Notes: generated from the letters alone by a model not told the origin. 17,918 bases of DNA from CAZBGR01 sp964491535 (GCA_964491535.1 CAZBGR010000015.1:1-17918); one strand, 5' to 3'; counted from the stretch's first letter, positions 1-7,689 are shown. Made by a program: numbers and translations.

Positions 1-7
1 TTTATTA

Positions 8-988
8 TCAAATCCATAGAAAATAATAATCAAATAATAAATAGATTAATAAAGCTGAAATAGAAGCATGAAGAATTCTAGCTATTAAAAAGGGGTAATA
101 TTTTATTTTAGTATCGCTGATGATACTAATTGTTTGCATATGAACACTTAACCCACCAAATGAAATAAATAAAGTTGCTAAAATGCTTTTATTTTTTAAA
201 GGAATAGCTAATAAGTTAATATGTTTTAAACCTTGAGTCATTTCAAAAACGCCATTTAAGATAGTTTGGTGGTATAAATCAAGATTAATATTGTTATCAA
301 TAATAGTAGTAATAATTAAAAAAAAAGTAATAACGCCTAAGATTAATAAAAGAGTATGAATGGAATTTAATAAAGCTTCACTTATTAATTGACCAAGGTT
401 TTTATTAGTTTCCAATCTCTTTTGATGCATAGCATTAATAGCTTTTTTTAAAGATACTTTAACAGTATCCTTTTTACTTATATAATAATTTCTAAATAAC
501 AAGGCAATGATAAAATTACCAAAATAGTGGCAAAATAAAATAAGAAGACCTATTTCTTGATTGTTTAAAAACATGATTGAAATTGTACCCAAAATAAATA
601 GAGGGTTAGAAAAATGAGTAAAGGTTAAAATCTTACTAGCCTCATGTTCGTTTATTAATCCTTTTAAATATAATTCTTTAGTATATTTAGATCCACTTGG
701 AAAACCACTTACCATACTAAGGACTAAGGCAAAGGATGCTTCTCCTTTAAGATGAAATAATTTGTTCATTAAAGGTTTTAAGAGTTCTCCTAAAAAAGAA
801 GCAAAGCCACAATTAATAAGTAAATCAGAGATAACAAAAAAAGGGAATAAAGAAGGAAATAGATTGTTTTCCCAAATAGATAAAGAAAATTTTACAGTAG
901 TTAAAATACTCTTTGATTCTTGTAGAACCTCGATACTGATTATTAAAATTATTAATACAATTATAATACTACTTATTTTTGCTTTCAT
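8..988 (-). CDS. ylbJ: Sporulation integral membrane protein YlbJ-like
   Basis: A 326-residue polytopic membrane protein resembling the YlbJ family (nucleoside-recognition/Gate-type fold). In Bacillus subtilis ylbJ is a mother-cell sporulation gene needed for heat-resistant spores. Visible features are an N-terminal hydrophobic segment (about 7-20), several further hydrophobic stretches (about 43-60, 85-95, 128-142, 147-165, 208-230, 268-285, 300-318), the motif SGFPSGSK at 94-101 and FGGLSVHMQ at 277-285, both of which I associate with this family. The start is an ATG at 986-988 preceded by AGGTGA with a 4-nt spacer. The gene ends in TGA followed directly in frame by TAA. It is divergent from ylbL, whereas in B. 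subtilis ylbJ and ylbL are neighbours in the same direction with ylbK between. The conserved neighbourhood with changed orientation supports the call. The transported substrate, if any, is unknown. Confidence 0.85.
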   Translation of the reverse strand: MKAKISSIIIVLIILIISIEVLQESKSILTTVKFSLSIWENNLFPSLFPFFVISDLLINCGFASFLGELLKPLMNKLFHLKGEASFALVLSMVSGFPSGSKYTKELYLKGLINEHEASKILTFTHFSNPLFILGTISIMFLNNQEIGLLILFCHYFGNFIIALLFRNYYISKKDTVKVSLKKAINAMHQKRLETNKNLGQLISEALLNSIHTLLLILGVITFFLIITTIIDNNINLDLYHQTILNGVFEMTQGLKHINLLAIPLKNKSILATLFISFGGLSVHMQTISIISDTKIKYYPFLIARILHASISALLIYLLFDYYFLWI

Positions 989-1003
989 ATCGTCACCTTT
1001 TTT

Positions 1004-1018
1004 TGTTATAATTATAAT
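1004..1018 (+). promoter_or_regulatory. Divergent ylbJ/ylbL promoter region with extended -10
   Basis: TGTTATAAT at 1004-1012 is a perfect extended -10 for ylbL, 25 nt before its ATG. A second TATAAT follows at 1013-1018. The same AT palindrome reads TATAAT on the minus strand (1011-1016), so it could also serve ylbJ. No convincing -35 is visible in either direction, and a sporulation sigma factor for ylbJ cannot be excluded. Confidence 0.5.
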
Positions 1019-1036
1019 AGAAGTGAGGATTATAAA

Positions 1037-2053
1037 ATGTTTAGTAAATTATATTCAAAAGGGATAGCTTTTTTAAAAAAAAATATTAGTTTAATTTTAT
1101 CTTTAGTTATTTTTTATTTTATAGTTAATTTTCCACTTCCTTATTATGTTCATTCAACTGGGGGTTTAATTGATATTGCTGATAAGGTAACGATTGAAGA
1201 TGAATATAAAATAAAGGGAGGCTATTATTTCACTTATGTTTCTGAATTTAAAGGTAATTTATTAACTACTCTTTTAGCTTATGTTTTACCTGATTTTGAT
1301 TTGGTTGAAAATGATGAAATAAAATCTCCTTCTGAAACTCATGAAGAGGTTTCTTTTCGTAATAATTTGTTTTTAACAGAAGCGAATCAAAATGCTTTGT
1401 TTTTAGCATTTAATAAAGCTGATAAATATGTAAAAATTAATGAACGACATCATTATATAGTATATATTGATGAGATGGCTAAAACTAATTTGTCAATTAA
1501 AGATGAGCTTTTAGCTGTTAATGACATTACTTTTGATGATGCTTTTCAATATTTAGATATTATTAGAAAGAGTGAAGTAGGCGAGGAGTTAAAATTAAAG
1601 GTTAAAACTAAGGAGGGGTTAATTGAAAATAAAAAGATAGAGGTTATTGTAGAAGATGGATATAAAATAACCGGTATTTATTTTGTAACTAAATATGATT
1701 ATTTAACTAATCCTAAAATAAAGTTTAATTTTAAAGAAAGTGAAACTGGTCCTAGTGGTGGGTTGATGATGGCTTTAACAATTTATAACAAATTAATTAA
1801 TCAAGATATAACTAAAGGGCGTAAAATTGTTGGTACTGGAACAATTGATCAAGAGGGCTGTGTTGGTGAGGTTGGTGGGATTGCGTATAAATTAAAAGGG
1901 GCAGTTAATAAGGGAGCTGATATCTTTTTGTTGCCAATGGAAAATTATGAGGAGGCTCTTGACTTAAAAAGGACAAAGGGGTATAATATCGAAATTATCG
2001 GTGTTAGTACTTTTGATGATGCTATTAACTATTTGATGATGTTTAATCTGTAA
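1037..2053 (+). CDS. ylbL: PDZ domain-containing Lon-like serine protease (YlbL/DdcP family)
   Basis: A membrane-anchored extracytoplasmic serine protease of the YlbL/DdcP family (MEROPS S16 fold). In B. subtilis this protein clears the DNA-damage division inhibitor YneA so that cells resume division; that role here is inferred. The 338-residue protein has one N-terminal transmembrane segment (about 17-33), the typical YYVHSTGG-like stretch at 36-43, a PDZ region (about 140-210) and a C-terminal Lon protease domain (about 225-330). The catalytic dyad is visible as Ser240 in GPSGG and Lys285 in GGIAYKLKGA, 45 residues apart, which matches the family spacing. The start is supported by GTGAGG 8 nt upstream. 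A gene of unknown function follows after 19 nt and is probably co-transcribed. The usual GPSAG motif is GPSGG here, a mild variant. Confidence 0.9.
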   Translation: MFSKLYSKGIAFLKKNISLILSLVIFYFIVNFPLPYYVHSTGGLIDIADKVTIEDEYKIKGGYYFTYVSEFKGNLLTTLLAYVLPDFDLVENDEIKSPSETHEEVSFRNNLFLTEANQNALFLAFNKADKYVKINERHHYIVYIDEMAKTNLSIKDELLAVNDITFDDAFQYLDIIRKSEVGEELKLKVKTKEGLIENKKIEVIVEDGYKITGIYFVTKYDYLTNPKIKFNFKESETGPSGGLMMALTIYNKLINQDITKGRKIVGTGTIDQEGCVGEVGGIAYKLKGAVNKGADIFLLPMENYEEALDLKRTKGYNIEIIGVSTFDDAINYLMMFNL

Positions 2054-2072
2054 TAGAAAAGAGAAGATGTAA

Positions 2073-2945
2073 ATGATTAAAAACAATCACATTAAAATTA
2101 TTCCAACAAATTCATTAGGTCTTTTTAGTAATGTTCCTATTTATTGGTTGAGTTCCGAAGGTCCTAAAGAAGTTGGAGCTGGGTATGGGGAAGAAGACTC
2201 TTTGTGCCTTCATTATCGCTTAGATGAACTTAAAGCTATTTTAGAGGTTTTATTAGCTAAGGATGATTTAATTTATAAGTTGTCATATCCTACTATTTTA
2301 GATGAATTTCCTGAATTGGAATTGTTAAAAGCTACTGCTTCTTTAGTATCTGATAATGAAGTTATTGATGAATTTTTAAATGGCCGTAATATTGCTAATA
2401 ATCATTTATTTAGAGCTAAAATTCAAGCTAATAAACTTATTATTAAAGATACTTTATTTAATGTTTTGGATAATTTAGCTTATACTTACTTATTAGAAGA
2501 AAAAAGATGTAGTTATCCTCAAAAAATAATTTTAAAAGAGACGATTGGTAATCTAGAACCTATAGAACTTTATTTTGAAGATAATTATCCACCTTATTAT
2601 TTATATAGTGATATTATAAAAGAATTAAAACAATCAATTAATTTAGCTCGTAATTCTTTTTATCATCCCCTTGAATGCCTTAATGATGATCGTTTTGTTG
2701 TTTTTAATAAAATAGTAACAATTTTAAAAAATAATAATTATCCAATTGAAGATTTAAAAGGATTTCCACTTTTTAGAAGGATTAGAATAATTTTGGCTTA
2801 TTTAAGTTTGGGGAATACCGAAATTGATACTTTTGAAAAGCAATTATTAATGTATTTTGAAGATTATATAGAAAGTGGTAAACTTTTAGAAAATCATTAT
2901 GGCAAACCTCAACCGGAAGTTAAAATTTATCAAAAAGTAGCTTAA
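2073..2945 (+). CDS. Hypothetical protein downstream of ylbL
   Basis: I do not recognise this 290-residue protein. It has no signal peptide or clear membrane segment and is probably cytoplasmic. It is rich in Leu, Glu, Asn and Tyr, and the stretches at about 50-62, 185-195 and 228-245 look helical. No nuclease, kinase or nucleotide-binding motif is visible. The B. subtilis neighbour of ylbL is ylbM (a tRNA cytidine acetate ligase), but this protein lacks a HIGH-type motif and is shorter, so I do not call it YlbM. The start at 2073 follows a purine-rich stretch (2056-2066) rather than a clean Shine-Dalgarno sequence. It lies 19 nt after ylbL, with a terminator directly downstream, so the two genes form a small operon. 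Codon use and base composition match the neighbours. Confidence 0.75.
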   Translation: MIKNNHIKIIPTNSLGLFSNVPIYWLSSEGPKEVGAGYGEEDSLCLHYRLDELKAILEVLLAKDDLIYKLSYPTILDEFPELELLKATASLVSDNEVIDEFLNGRNIANNHLFRAKIQANKLIIKDTLFNVLDNLAYTYLLEEKRCSYPQKIILKETIGNLEPIELYFEDNYPPYYLYSDIIKELKQSINLARNSFYHPLECLNDDRFVVFNKIVTILKNNNYPIEDLKGFPLFRRIRIILAYLSLGNTEIDTFEKQLLMYFEDYIESGKLLENHYGKPQPEVKIYQKVA

Positions 2946-2958
2946 AAACTTAAAAATC

Positions 2959-2993
2959 AAAAAAATAATTTCAGCTGTTGAAGTTATTTTTTT
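2959..2993 (+). terminator. Rho-independent terminator after the ylbL operon
   Basis: Arms 2959-2973 and 2979-2993 form a 15-bp stem with one T-G wobble around a 5-nt loop (GCTGT). The right arm ends in a run of seven T. It lies 14 nt after the stop codon at 2945 and before the mutS promoter. Confidence 0.8.
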
Positions 2994-3019
2994 AATTGTT
3001 TTATGGATGTGATGATTCA

Positions 3020-3028
3020 TGTTATAAT
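3020..3028 (+). promoter_or_regulatory. mutS promoter, extended -10
   Basis: TGTTATAAT is a perfect extended -10 (TGN-TATAAT) 21 nt before the mutS ATG. It lies just after the upstream terminator, so mutS has its own promoter. No good -35 is visible, as is usual for extended -10 promoters. Confidence 0.6.
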
Positions 3029-3049
3029 TAAATAGTAAAAGGTGATATT

Positions 3050-5617
3050 ATGAAAAGGAAAAACGTTGATCGCCATCAATTAACGCCTATGATGACTCAA
3101 TATATGGATATAAAAGATAATTATGAAGATGTTATTTTATTTTTTAGATTGGGTGATTTTTATGAAATGTTTTTTGAGGATGCTGTTACAGCTGCGCACG
3201 AATTAGAATTGGTTTTAACCGGTAAAAATGCTGGTTTAAAAGAACGTATTCCTATGTGTGGTGTTCCTCATCATGCGGTTGATGGTTATATTGATAAACT
3301 AGTTAACAAAGGTTATAAGGTCGCTATTTGCGAGCAGGTGGAAGATGCTAGTAGTGCGAAAGGAATTGTTAAAAGGGAAGTATTACAAATCATTTCTAAG
3401 GGAACGATTATGAATGGTGAATTATTAGATGAAAAAGCTAATAATTATATTGGTAATATTTTTGATTTTAAAGATTGTTTTATTATTAGTTATGCTGATA
3501 TTTCAACTGGAGAATTTAATGTTTTAAAACTTAATCACGACCAAGATAATCTAATATCAGAAATATTATCTATTCCTCTTAAGGAAATAGTAGTTAATAA
3601 TGAGATTAACCAGCAATTTATTGAACTTTTAAAAAACAAATATAAAATAGTGGTTACTAATTATCCAATGATTGATGATAACAATCAATATAAGAATCTA
3701 TATAAACATATTAAAGATGCTCGTTATCTTGAAACTATTAAACATTTACTTAGTTTTTTAAATGATACTCAAAAGCGTACTTTATTACAATTACAACCTG
3801 TAAAAATAAAAGATAACCATCATTATTTAAAAATGAATATTTTTACTAAACGTCATCTTGAATTAACTGAAAATGTTAGATTACAAGCGAGGACGTATTC
3901 ATTATTATGGTTATTAGATAAAACTAAAACAGCAATGGGGAGTAGAATGTTAAAACAATGGATAGAAAATCCATTGTTAAGTAAAGAAAAAATAGAAAAA
4001 CGTTATAATATGGTAAGTATTTTAATAGAGGAGTTTATTTTAAGAGAAGAATTAAGAGGGTTATTATATAAGCTTTATGATTTAGAAAGATTAAGTGGTC
4101 GGATTGCTTATGGTAATGCAAACGGAAAGGATTTATTACAATTAAAGCAATCATTAAAGGTGTTGCCTGATATAAATAAAATTTTAATTAATCTTAAGTT
4201 TGGTCAAAAGATAGATACCCTTGATTATGTTTATAATTTATTAGAAGAAAGTATTTATGAAACTCCCCCTTTAACTTTGAAGGAAGGTTATTTAATAAAG
4301 GATGGTTATAATCATGAGTTAGATGAATTAAAAGATAGTCGAAAAGGGGGAAAAGATTTTATTGCTAAATTAGAATTAGAAGAAAGACATAAAACGGGAA
4401 TTAAAAACTTAAAAGTTGGTTTTAATAAGGTTTTTGGTTATTATATTGAAGTATCTAAAGGGAATATAGCTAATATACCAGAGGAGGCTTTATATGAACG
4501 AAAACAAACTCTTGCTAATTGTGAACGTTATGTTACACCTTTGTTAAAAGAAAAAGAGGCTTTAATTTTAGGGGCAGAAGAAAAGATTATTAAGCTTGAA
4601 TATAATTTGTTTGTAAGTATTAGAGATGAACTAAAAAAATATATTAATAAAATACAATTAATTGCTAAAGCATTAGCAAAAATTGATGTTTTACAAGCTT
4701 TCGCGACAGTGAGTGAAGAAAACAATTATATTAGACCCATTTTAATCAAGCAATCAATAATTGATATAAAGGATAATCGCCATCCGATTATTGAAAAGGT
4801 AATGGAAGAAAGTTTTGTTCCTAATGATATTAAAATGGATAAAAATACTAACATTTTGTTAATAACTGGTCCTAACATGTCGGGTAAATCAACTTATATG
4901 AGACAATTAGCTTTAACGGTTATTATGGCTCAAATAGGATGCTTTGTTCCAGCTTCTTTTGCTAAAATACCTATTTTTGATCAAATATTTACTAGAATTG
5001 GGGCAAGTGATGATTTGGTTTCTGGGGAGTCTACTTTTATGATGGAAATGATTGAAGCTAATAATGCTATTTTAAATGCTACTGAAAAAAGTTTGATTTT
5101 ATTTGATGAATTAGGGAGAGGGACAGCTACCTATGATGGTATGAGTTTAGCGTATGCTATTATAGAATATATTCATAATCATATCCAAGCTAAAACGTTG
5201 TTTTCGACTCATTATCATGAGTTAGTAGAATTAGAAAAAGATTTAATTAATTTAAAAAATGTTCATGTTAGTGCTTATGAAGAAGATGGTAAATTAACTT
5301 TTATTCATAAAGTAAGAAGTGGTTCTATTGATAAGAGTTATGGCATTCATGTTGCTAAATTAGCTAATTTGCCTTCAAAGTTAATAAGCAGAGCTAATGA
5401 AATTTTAGCTGGGTATGAAAAAAACGATAAAAGTTATTTACATAGGCAATTAAAAGGAAATATTAATACTGAATCAAAGGAAGAACCTGTTTATAATGAA
5501 TTATTAAAAATGATTAATAAGATTAATCATTTAGAAATAACTCCCCTTGAAGCTTTAAATCTTATTTATCAAATAAAAATGAAGATTAAGGAATTGGAAG
5601 TACTAAAAAAGAAGTAA
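3050..5617 (+). CDS. mutS: DNA mismatch repair protein MutS
   Basis: MutS recognises base mismatches and small loops and starts mismatch repair in an ATP-dependent way. The 855-residue length is normal for the family. The N-terminal mismatch-binding domain has the Phe-Tyr-Glu motif at 37-39 (in RLGDFYEMF). Connector, lever and clamp domains follow (about 130-560). The ABC-type ATPase domain has Walker A TGPNMSGKST at 606-615, the STFMMEM signature region after it, Walker B with Asp686-Glu687 in LFDELGRGTATYDG, and the FSTHYHEL switch. The start is fixed by AGGTGA with a 4-nt spacer to ATG. The gene has its own extended -10 promoter and ends at a bidirectional terminator. mutL, the usual next gene in Firmicutes, is not here: the next genes point the other way and encode Rpn-type nucleases. 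Confidence 0.98.
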   Translation: MKRKNVDRHQLTPMMTQYMDIKDNYEDVILFFRLGDFYEMFFEDAVTAAHELELVLTGKNAGLKERIPMCGVPHHAVDGYIDKLVNKGYKVAICEQVEDASSAKGIVKREVLQIISKGTIMNGELLDEKANNYIGNIFDFKDCFIISYADISTGEFNVLKLNHDQDNLISEILSIPLKEIVVNNEINQQFIELLKNKYKIVVTNYPMIDDNNQYKNLYKHIKDARYLETIKHLLSFLNDTQKRTLLQLQPVKIKDNHHYLKMNIFTKRHLELTENVRLQARTYSLLWLLDKTKTAMGSRMLKQWIENPLLSKEKIEKRYNMVSILIEEFILREELRGLLYKLYDLERLSGRIAYGNANGKDLLQLKQSLKVLPDINKILINLKFGQKIDTLDYVYNLLEESIYETPPLTLKEGYLIKDGYNHELDELKDSRKGGKDFIAKLELEERHKTGIKNLKVGFNKVFGYYIEVSKGNIANIPEEALYERKQTLANCERYVTPLLKEKEALILGAEEKIIKLEYNLFVSIRDELKKYINKIQLIAKALAKIDVLQAFATVSEENNYIRPILIKQSIIDIKDNRHPIIEKVMEESFVPNDIKMDKNTNILLITGPNMSGKSTYMRQLALTVIMAQIGCFVPASFAKIPIFDQIFTRIGASDDLVSGESTFMMEMIEANNAILNATEKSLILFDELGRGTATYDGMSLAYAIIEYIHNHIQAKTLFSTHYHELVELEKDLINLKNVHVSAYEEDGKLTFIHKVRSGSIDKSYGIHVAKLANLPSKLISRANEILAGYEKNDKSYLHRQLKGNINTESKEEPVYNELLKMINKINHLEITPLEALNLIYQIKMKIKELEVLKKK

Positions 5618-5670
5618 AAATTTAATTATAAAACCAATTAAAAAAATAAGATAGTTTGTAATCTTTATAT

Positions 5671-5701
5671 AAAAAACACCTAAAATAGTAAGGTGTTTTT
5701 T
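5671..5701. terminator. Bidirectional terminator between mutS and the nuclease gene
   Basis: Perfect 11-bp inverted repeat, arms 5671-5681 (AAAAAACACCT) and 5691-5701 (AGGTGTTTTTT), with a 9-nt loop. It gives a U-rich tail in both directions, so it can end mutS on the plus strand and the convergent Rpn gene (stop at 5719) on the minus strand. Confidence 0.85.
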
Positions 5702-5718
5702 TATTGGTATTAATTTTT

Positions 5719-6000
5719 TTAAAGAAGTTCTTTTATTTCTTTTTTGGTTAATGAAGTAAATTTTTTAATAAGTTCAATATCAAACCCTTCAGCTATCATT
5801 TTCTTAGCTATTTTAAAATTAGTTTGATTTTGCCCTTGCTTTATTCCTAATTGTAAACTTTCCTCTTTCGCTATTTCAATTACTCCTTTGAGAACTTGCT
5901 TTTCATGATGTTCTCGATCATAATAAAGGCCCATTAATCTAGGATTCATGTTTAATTTTTCCACTTCACTAACAAATTCCTCTCTTACTTCTTCATTCAT
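5719..6000 (-). CDS. Possible internal small ORF (RpnS-like C-terminal protein), copy A
   Basis: An in-frame internal start, ATG at 5998-6000 (codon 204 of the full gene), would give a 93-residue protein identical to the Rpn C-terminal domain. It is preceded by AGGTGA (minus strand, 6008-6013) with a 7-nt spacer. AGGTGA is the ribosome site of ylbJ, mutS and the last gene of this window. From memory of the 2023 E. coli Rpn work (Storz laboratory), Rpn genes contain separately translated C-terminal proteins (RpnS) that block the full-length nuclease toxin. That this happens here is inference: AGGTGA also simply encodes part of Ala-Gly-Glu, and internal translation is not proven. The tail contains the AKEE and GIKQ units that vary between the two copies. 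Confidence 0.4.
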   Translation of the reverse strand: MNEEVREEFVSEVEKLNMNPRLMGLYYDREHHEKQVLKGVIEIAKEESLQLGIKQGQNQTNFKIAKKMIAEGFDIELIKKFTSLTKKEIKELL

Positions 6001-6609
6001 AATAATTTCACCTGCTACTTTCTTTATCTCTTTTAGATTATTGCATTGTAATAATCTAACCCAGTCTTCTACGAAGCTTCTTTTATTTTCACTATAACAT
6101 ATTTTACGGCAATATTCCATATCAACGTGATGTATTTCAATTAATTTACTATAAATTATATTATCTTGATCTTTACTAGTTAATAAATATTCTCTTCTTA
6201 CTTTTTTTGGTTTAAAAAAACTAAAATTATCAAAATTAATTTGTAATACTTTCTTGTAATCTAGATAATCATTTTGATGATTTAATTGATTACCATATAT
6301 CCTACATAAATAGGCTAAGTTACGAGCAATTAAATATGGATACTTTTGCATATTAAGTTCTATATTAATTATTTTATCATTAATATGAACTATTAAATCA
6401 ACTTCTTGACTTTTATCTTTTATATTATCTTTAGTTAATTGTTTATCTAATAGGATAACTTTACCAATTAATTTATGATAATCAATCTTTAAATATCTTG
6501 CTATAAAATAAGTAGTTATCTTAATCCTTTTTTGACTACCAAATACTTCTTTAAACATAAAATCATAAGTTAAAGGAATAGTAGTTTTTGTTTTTAATTT
6601 ATTCATCAT
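5719..6609 (-). CDS. Rpn family PD-(D/E)XK nuclease (transposase-like), copy A
   Basis: A 296-residue protein of the Rpn/PDDEXK_2 class, often annotated as recombination-promoting nuclease or nuclease-family transposase. E. coli relatives are DNA endonucleases that act as toxins and anti-phage effectors. The N-terminus has the typical IPLTYDFMFKEVFG opening (about 11-24). The nuclease core shows Asp71 in QEVDLIV and Glu84-Leu-Asn86 in INIELN, followed by the ARNLAYLCRIYGNQL helix (95-109). A linker leads to a Lys/Glu-rich helical tail (about 195-296) with AKEE and GIKQ four-residue units. ATG-ATG starts follow an AAAGGAG ribosome site with a 4-nt gap to the first. The gene is convergent with mutS, shares its terminator, and has a nearly identical tandem paralogue upstream. 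No terminal inverted repeats or target-site duplications were seen, so it is not a recognisable insertion sequence. Confidence 0.88.
   Translation of the reverse strand: MMNKLKTKTTIPLTYDFMFKEVFGSQKRIKITTYFIARYLKIDYHKLIGKVILLDKQLTKDNIKDKSQEVDLIVHINDKIINIELNMQKYPYLIARNLAYLCRIYGNQLNHQNDYLDYKKVLQINFDNFSFFKPKKVRREYLLTSKDQDNIIYSKLIEIHHVDMEYCRKICYSENKRSFVEDWVRLLQCNNLKEIKKVAGEIIMNEEVREEFVSEVEKLNMNPRLMGLYYDREHHEKQVLKGVIEIAKEESLQLGIKQGQNQTNFKIAKKMIAEGFDIELIKKFTSLTKKEIKELL
6033..6059 (-). promoter_or_regulatory. 10-bp perfect inverted repeat before the internal start, copy A
   Basis: Arms 6033-6042 (TTAGATTATT) and 6050-6059 (AATAATCTAA) surround 7 nt. The minus strand carries TACAAT across the left arm/loop border, a possible -10, and the repeat ends 20 nt before the internal AGGTGA. 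It lies inside coding sequence. It could be an operator, a promoter element or an mRNA hairpin; there is no U-tract, so it is not an intrinsic terminator. Confidence 0.35.
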
Positions 6610-6774
6610 CTAACTCCTTTAACTTTACTTTAACAAAAAGGATTAAAGGAATCAAACATTAAAAAGCATACAATAAGGTTCGCTTAATTACTATAATTTA
6701 ATTATTAATTTAATAAAACATATTTTTACAATTAAATATTAATCAATTATTCAATAATTAACTAAAGTTAATTT

Positions 6775-7080
6775 TTAAAGAAGTTTTTTTATTTCTTTTT
6801 TAGATAATGAAGTAAATTTTTTAATAAATTCAATATCAAACCCCTCAGCTATCATTTTCTTAGCTAGCTTTAGATTGGTTTGATTTCGTTCTTGCTCAAT
6901 CCCTTGCTTTATCCCTAATTGCAAACCTTCCTCTTTCGCTTCCTCTTTTGCTATTTCAATTACTCCTTTGAGAACTTGTTTTTCATGATGTTCTCGGTCA
7001 TAATAAAGGCCCATTAATCTAGGATTCATGTTTAATTTTTCCACTTCACTAACAAATTCCTCTCTTACTTCTTCATTCAT
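6775..7080 (-). CDS. Possible internal small ORF (RpnS-like C-terminal protein), copy B
   Basis: Counterpart of the internal frame in copy A. ATG at 7078-7080 (codon 204) is preceded by AGGTGA (minus strand, 7088-7093) with a 7-nt spacer and would give 101 residues. The initiation region lies inside the 740-bp identical block, while the encoded tail differs from copy A by two four-residue insertions and several substitutions. If translated, the two loci would make different small proteins against nearly identical nuclease domains. This is inference from the E. coli precedent; the sequence alone shows only a well-placed ribosome site. Confidence 0.4.
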   Translation of the reverse strand: MNEEVREEFVSEVEKLNMNPRLMGLYYDREHHEKQVLKGVIEIAKEEAKEEGLQLGIKQGIEQERNQTNLKLAKKMIAEGFDIEFIKKFTSLSKKEIKKLL

Positions 7081-7689
7081 AATAATTTCACCTGCTACTT
7101 TCTTTATCTCTTTTAGATTATTGCATTGTAATAATCTAACCCAGTCTTCTACGAAGCTTCTTTTATTTTCACTATAACATATTTTACGGCAATATTCCAT
7201 ATCAACGTGATGTATTTCAATTAATTTACTATAAATTATATTATCTTGATCTTTACTAGTTAATAAATATTCTCTTCTTACTTTTTTTGGTTTAAAAAAA
7301 CTAAAATTATCAAAATTAATTTGTAATACTTTCTTGTAATCTAGATAATCATTTTGATGATTTAATTGATTACCATATATCCTACATAAATAGGCTAAGT
7401 TACGAGCAATTAAATATGGATACTTTTGCATATTAAGTTCTATATTAATTATTTTATCATTAATATGAACTATTAAATCAACTTCTTGACTTTTATCTTT
7501 TATATTATCTTTAGTTAATTGTTTATCTAATAGGATAACTTTACCAATTAATTTATGATAATCAATCTTTAAATATCTTGCTATAAAATAAGTAGTTATC
7601 TTAATCCTTTTTTGACTACCAAATACTTCTTTAAACATAAAATCATAAGTTAAAGGAATAGTAGTTTTTGTTTTTAATTTATTCATCAT
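6775..7689 (-). CDS. Rpn family PD-(D/E)XK nuclease (transposase-like), copy B
   Basis: A 304-residue tandem paralogue of the gene at 5719-6609. Residues 1-250 are the same in both proteins, including Asp71, Glu84 and Asn86 of the nuclease core, and the first 230 codons plus 48 nt upstream are identical in DNA. Beyond residue 250 the tail differs: copy B reads AKEEAKEEGLQLGIKQGIEQERNQ where copy A reads AKEESLQLGIKQGQNQ, two insertions of exactly four residues. Several single changes follow, such as Leu to Phe and Thr to Ser. The ribosome site and double ATG are the same as in copy A. No terminator is seen between the two genes, so read-through from B into A is possible. As in copy A, the role as toxin, anti-phage nuclease or transposase-like factor is inferred from the family only. 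Confidence 0.88.
   Translation of the reverse strand: MMNKLKTKTTIPLTYDFMFKEVFGSQKRIKITTYFIARYLKIDYHKLIGKVILLDKQLTKDNIKDKSQEVDLIVHINDKIINIELNMQKYPYLIARNLAYLCRIYGNQLNHQNDYLDYKKVLQINFDNFSFFKPKKVRREYLLTSKDQDNIIYSKLIEIHHVDMEYCRKICYSENKRSFVEDWVRLLQCNNLKEIKKVAGEIIMNEEVREEFVSEVEKLNMNPRLMGLYYDREHHEKQVLKGVIEIAKEEAKEEGLQLGIKQGIEQERNQTNLKLAKKMIAEGFDIEFIKKFTSLSKKEIKKLL
7113..7139 (-). promoter_or_regulatory. 10-bp perfect inverted repeat before the internal start, copy B
   Basis: Exact copy of the inverted repeat at 6033-6059 (arms 7113-7122 and 7130-7139), in the same place relative to the internal AGGTGA and ATG. Its conservation is not independent evidence because it lies in the identical block. Confidence 0.3.

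Larger units (their letters stand above)
5710..6752 (-). repeat. Direct tandem repeat, copy A (Rpn unit)
   Basis: First of two head-to-tail repeat units of about 1.04-1.07 kb. Each holds one Rpn gene, its upstream region and a few bases past the stop. Positions 5918-6657 are identical to 6998-7737 (740 bp, no difference seen). The segment 5719-5917 differs by about 15 substitutions and two 12-nt indels. The segment 6658-6752 differs by several substitutions and a 5-nt indel. Confidence 0.9.

Noticed and set aside
762..1067. Open frame of about 100 codons on the plus strand across the start of ylbJ
   Set aside because: It lies antisense to a well-supported ylbJ, crosses the divergent promoter and overlaps the ylbL start; its composition is what antisense AT-rich coding gives.
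4528..4725. Minus-strand frame inside mutS
   Set aside because: Antisense shadow of the MutS clamp/lever region, without its own signals.
5719..7689. Insertion sequence with terminal inverted repeats
   Set aside because: The Rpn family is called transposase-like, but no terminal inverted repeats or target duplications were found at either unit, so it is reported as a tandem gene duplication instead.
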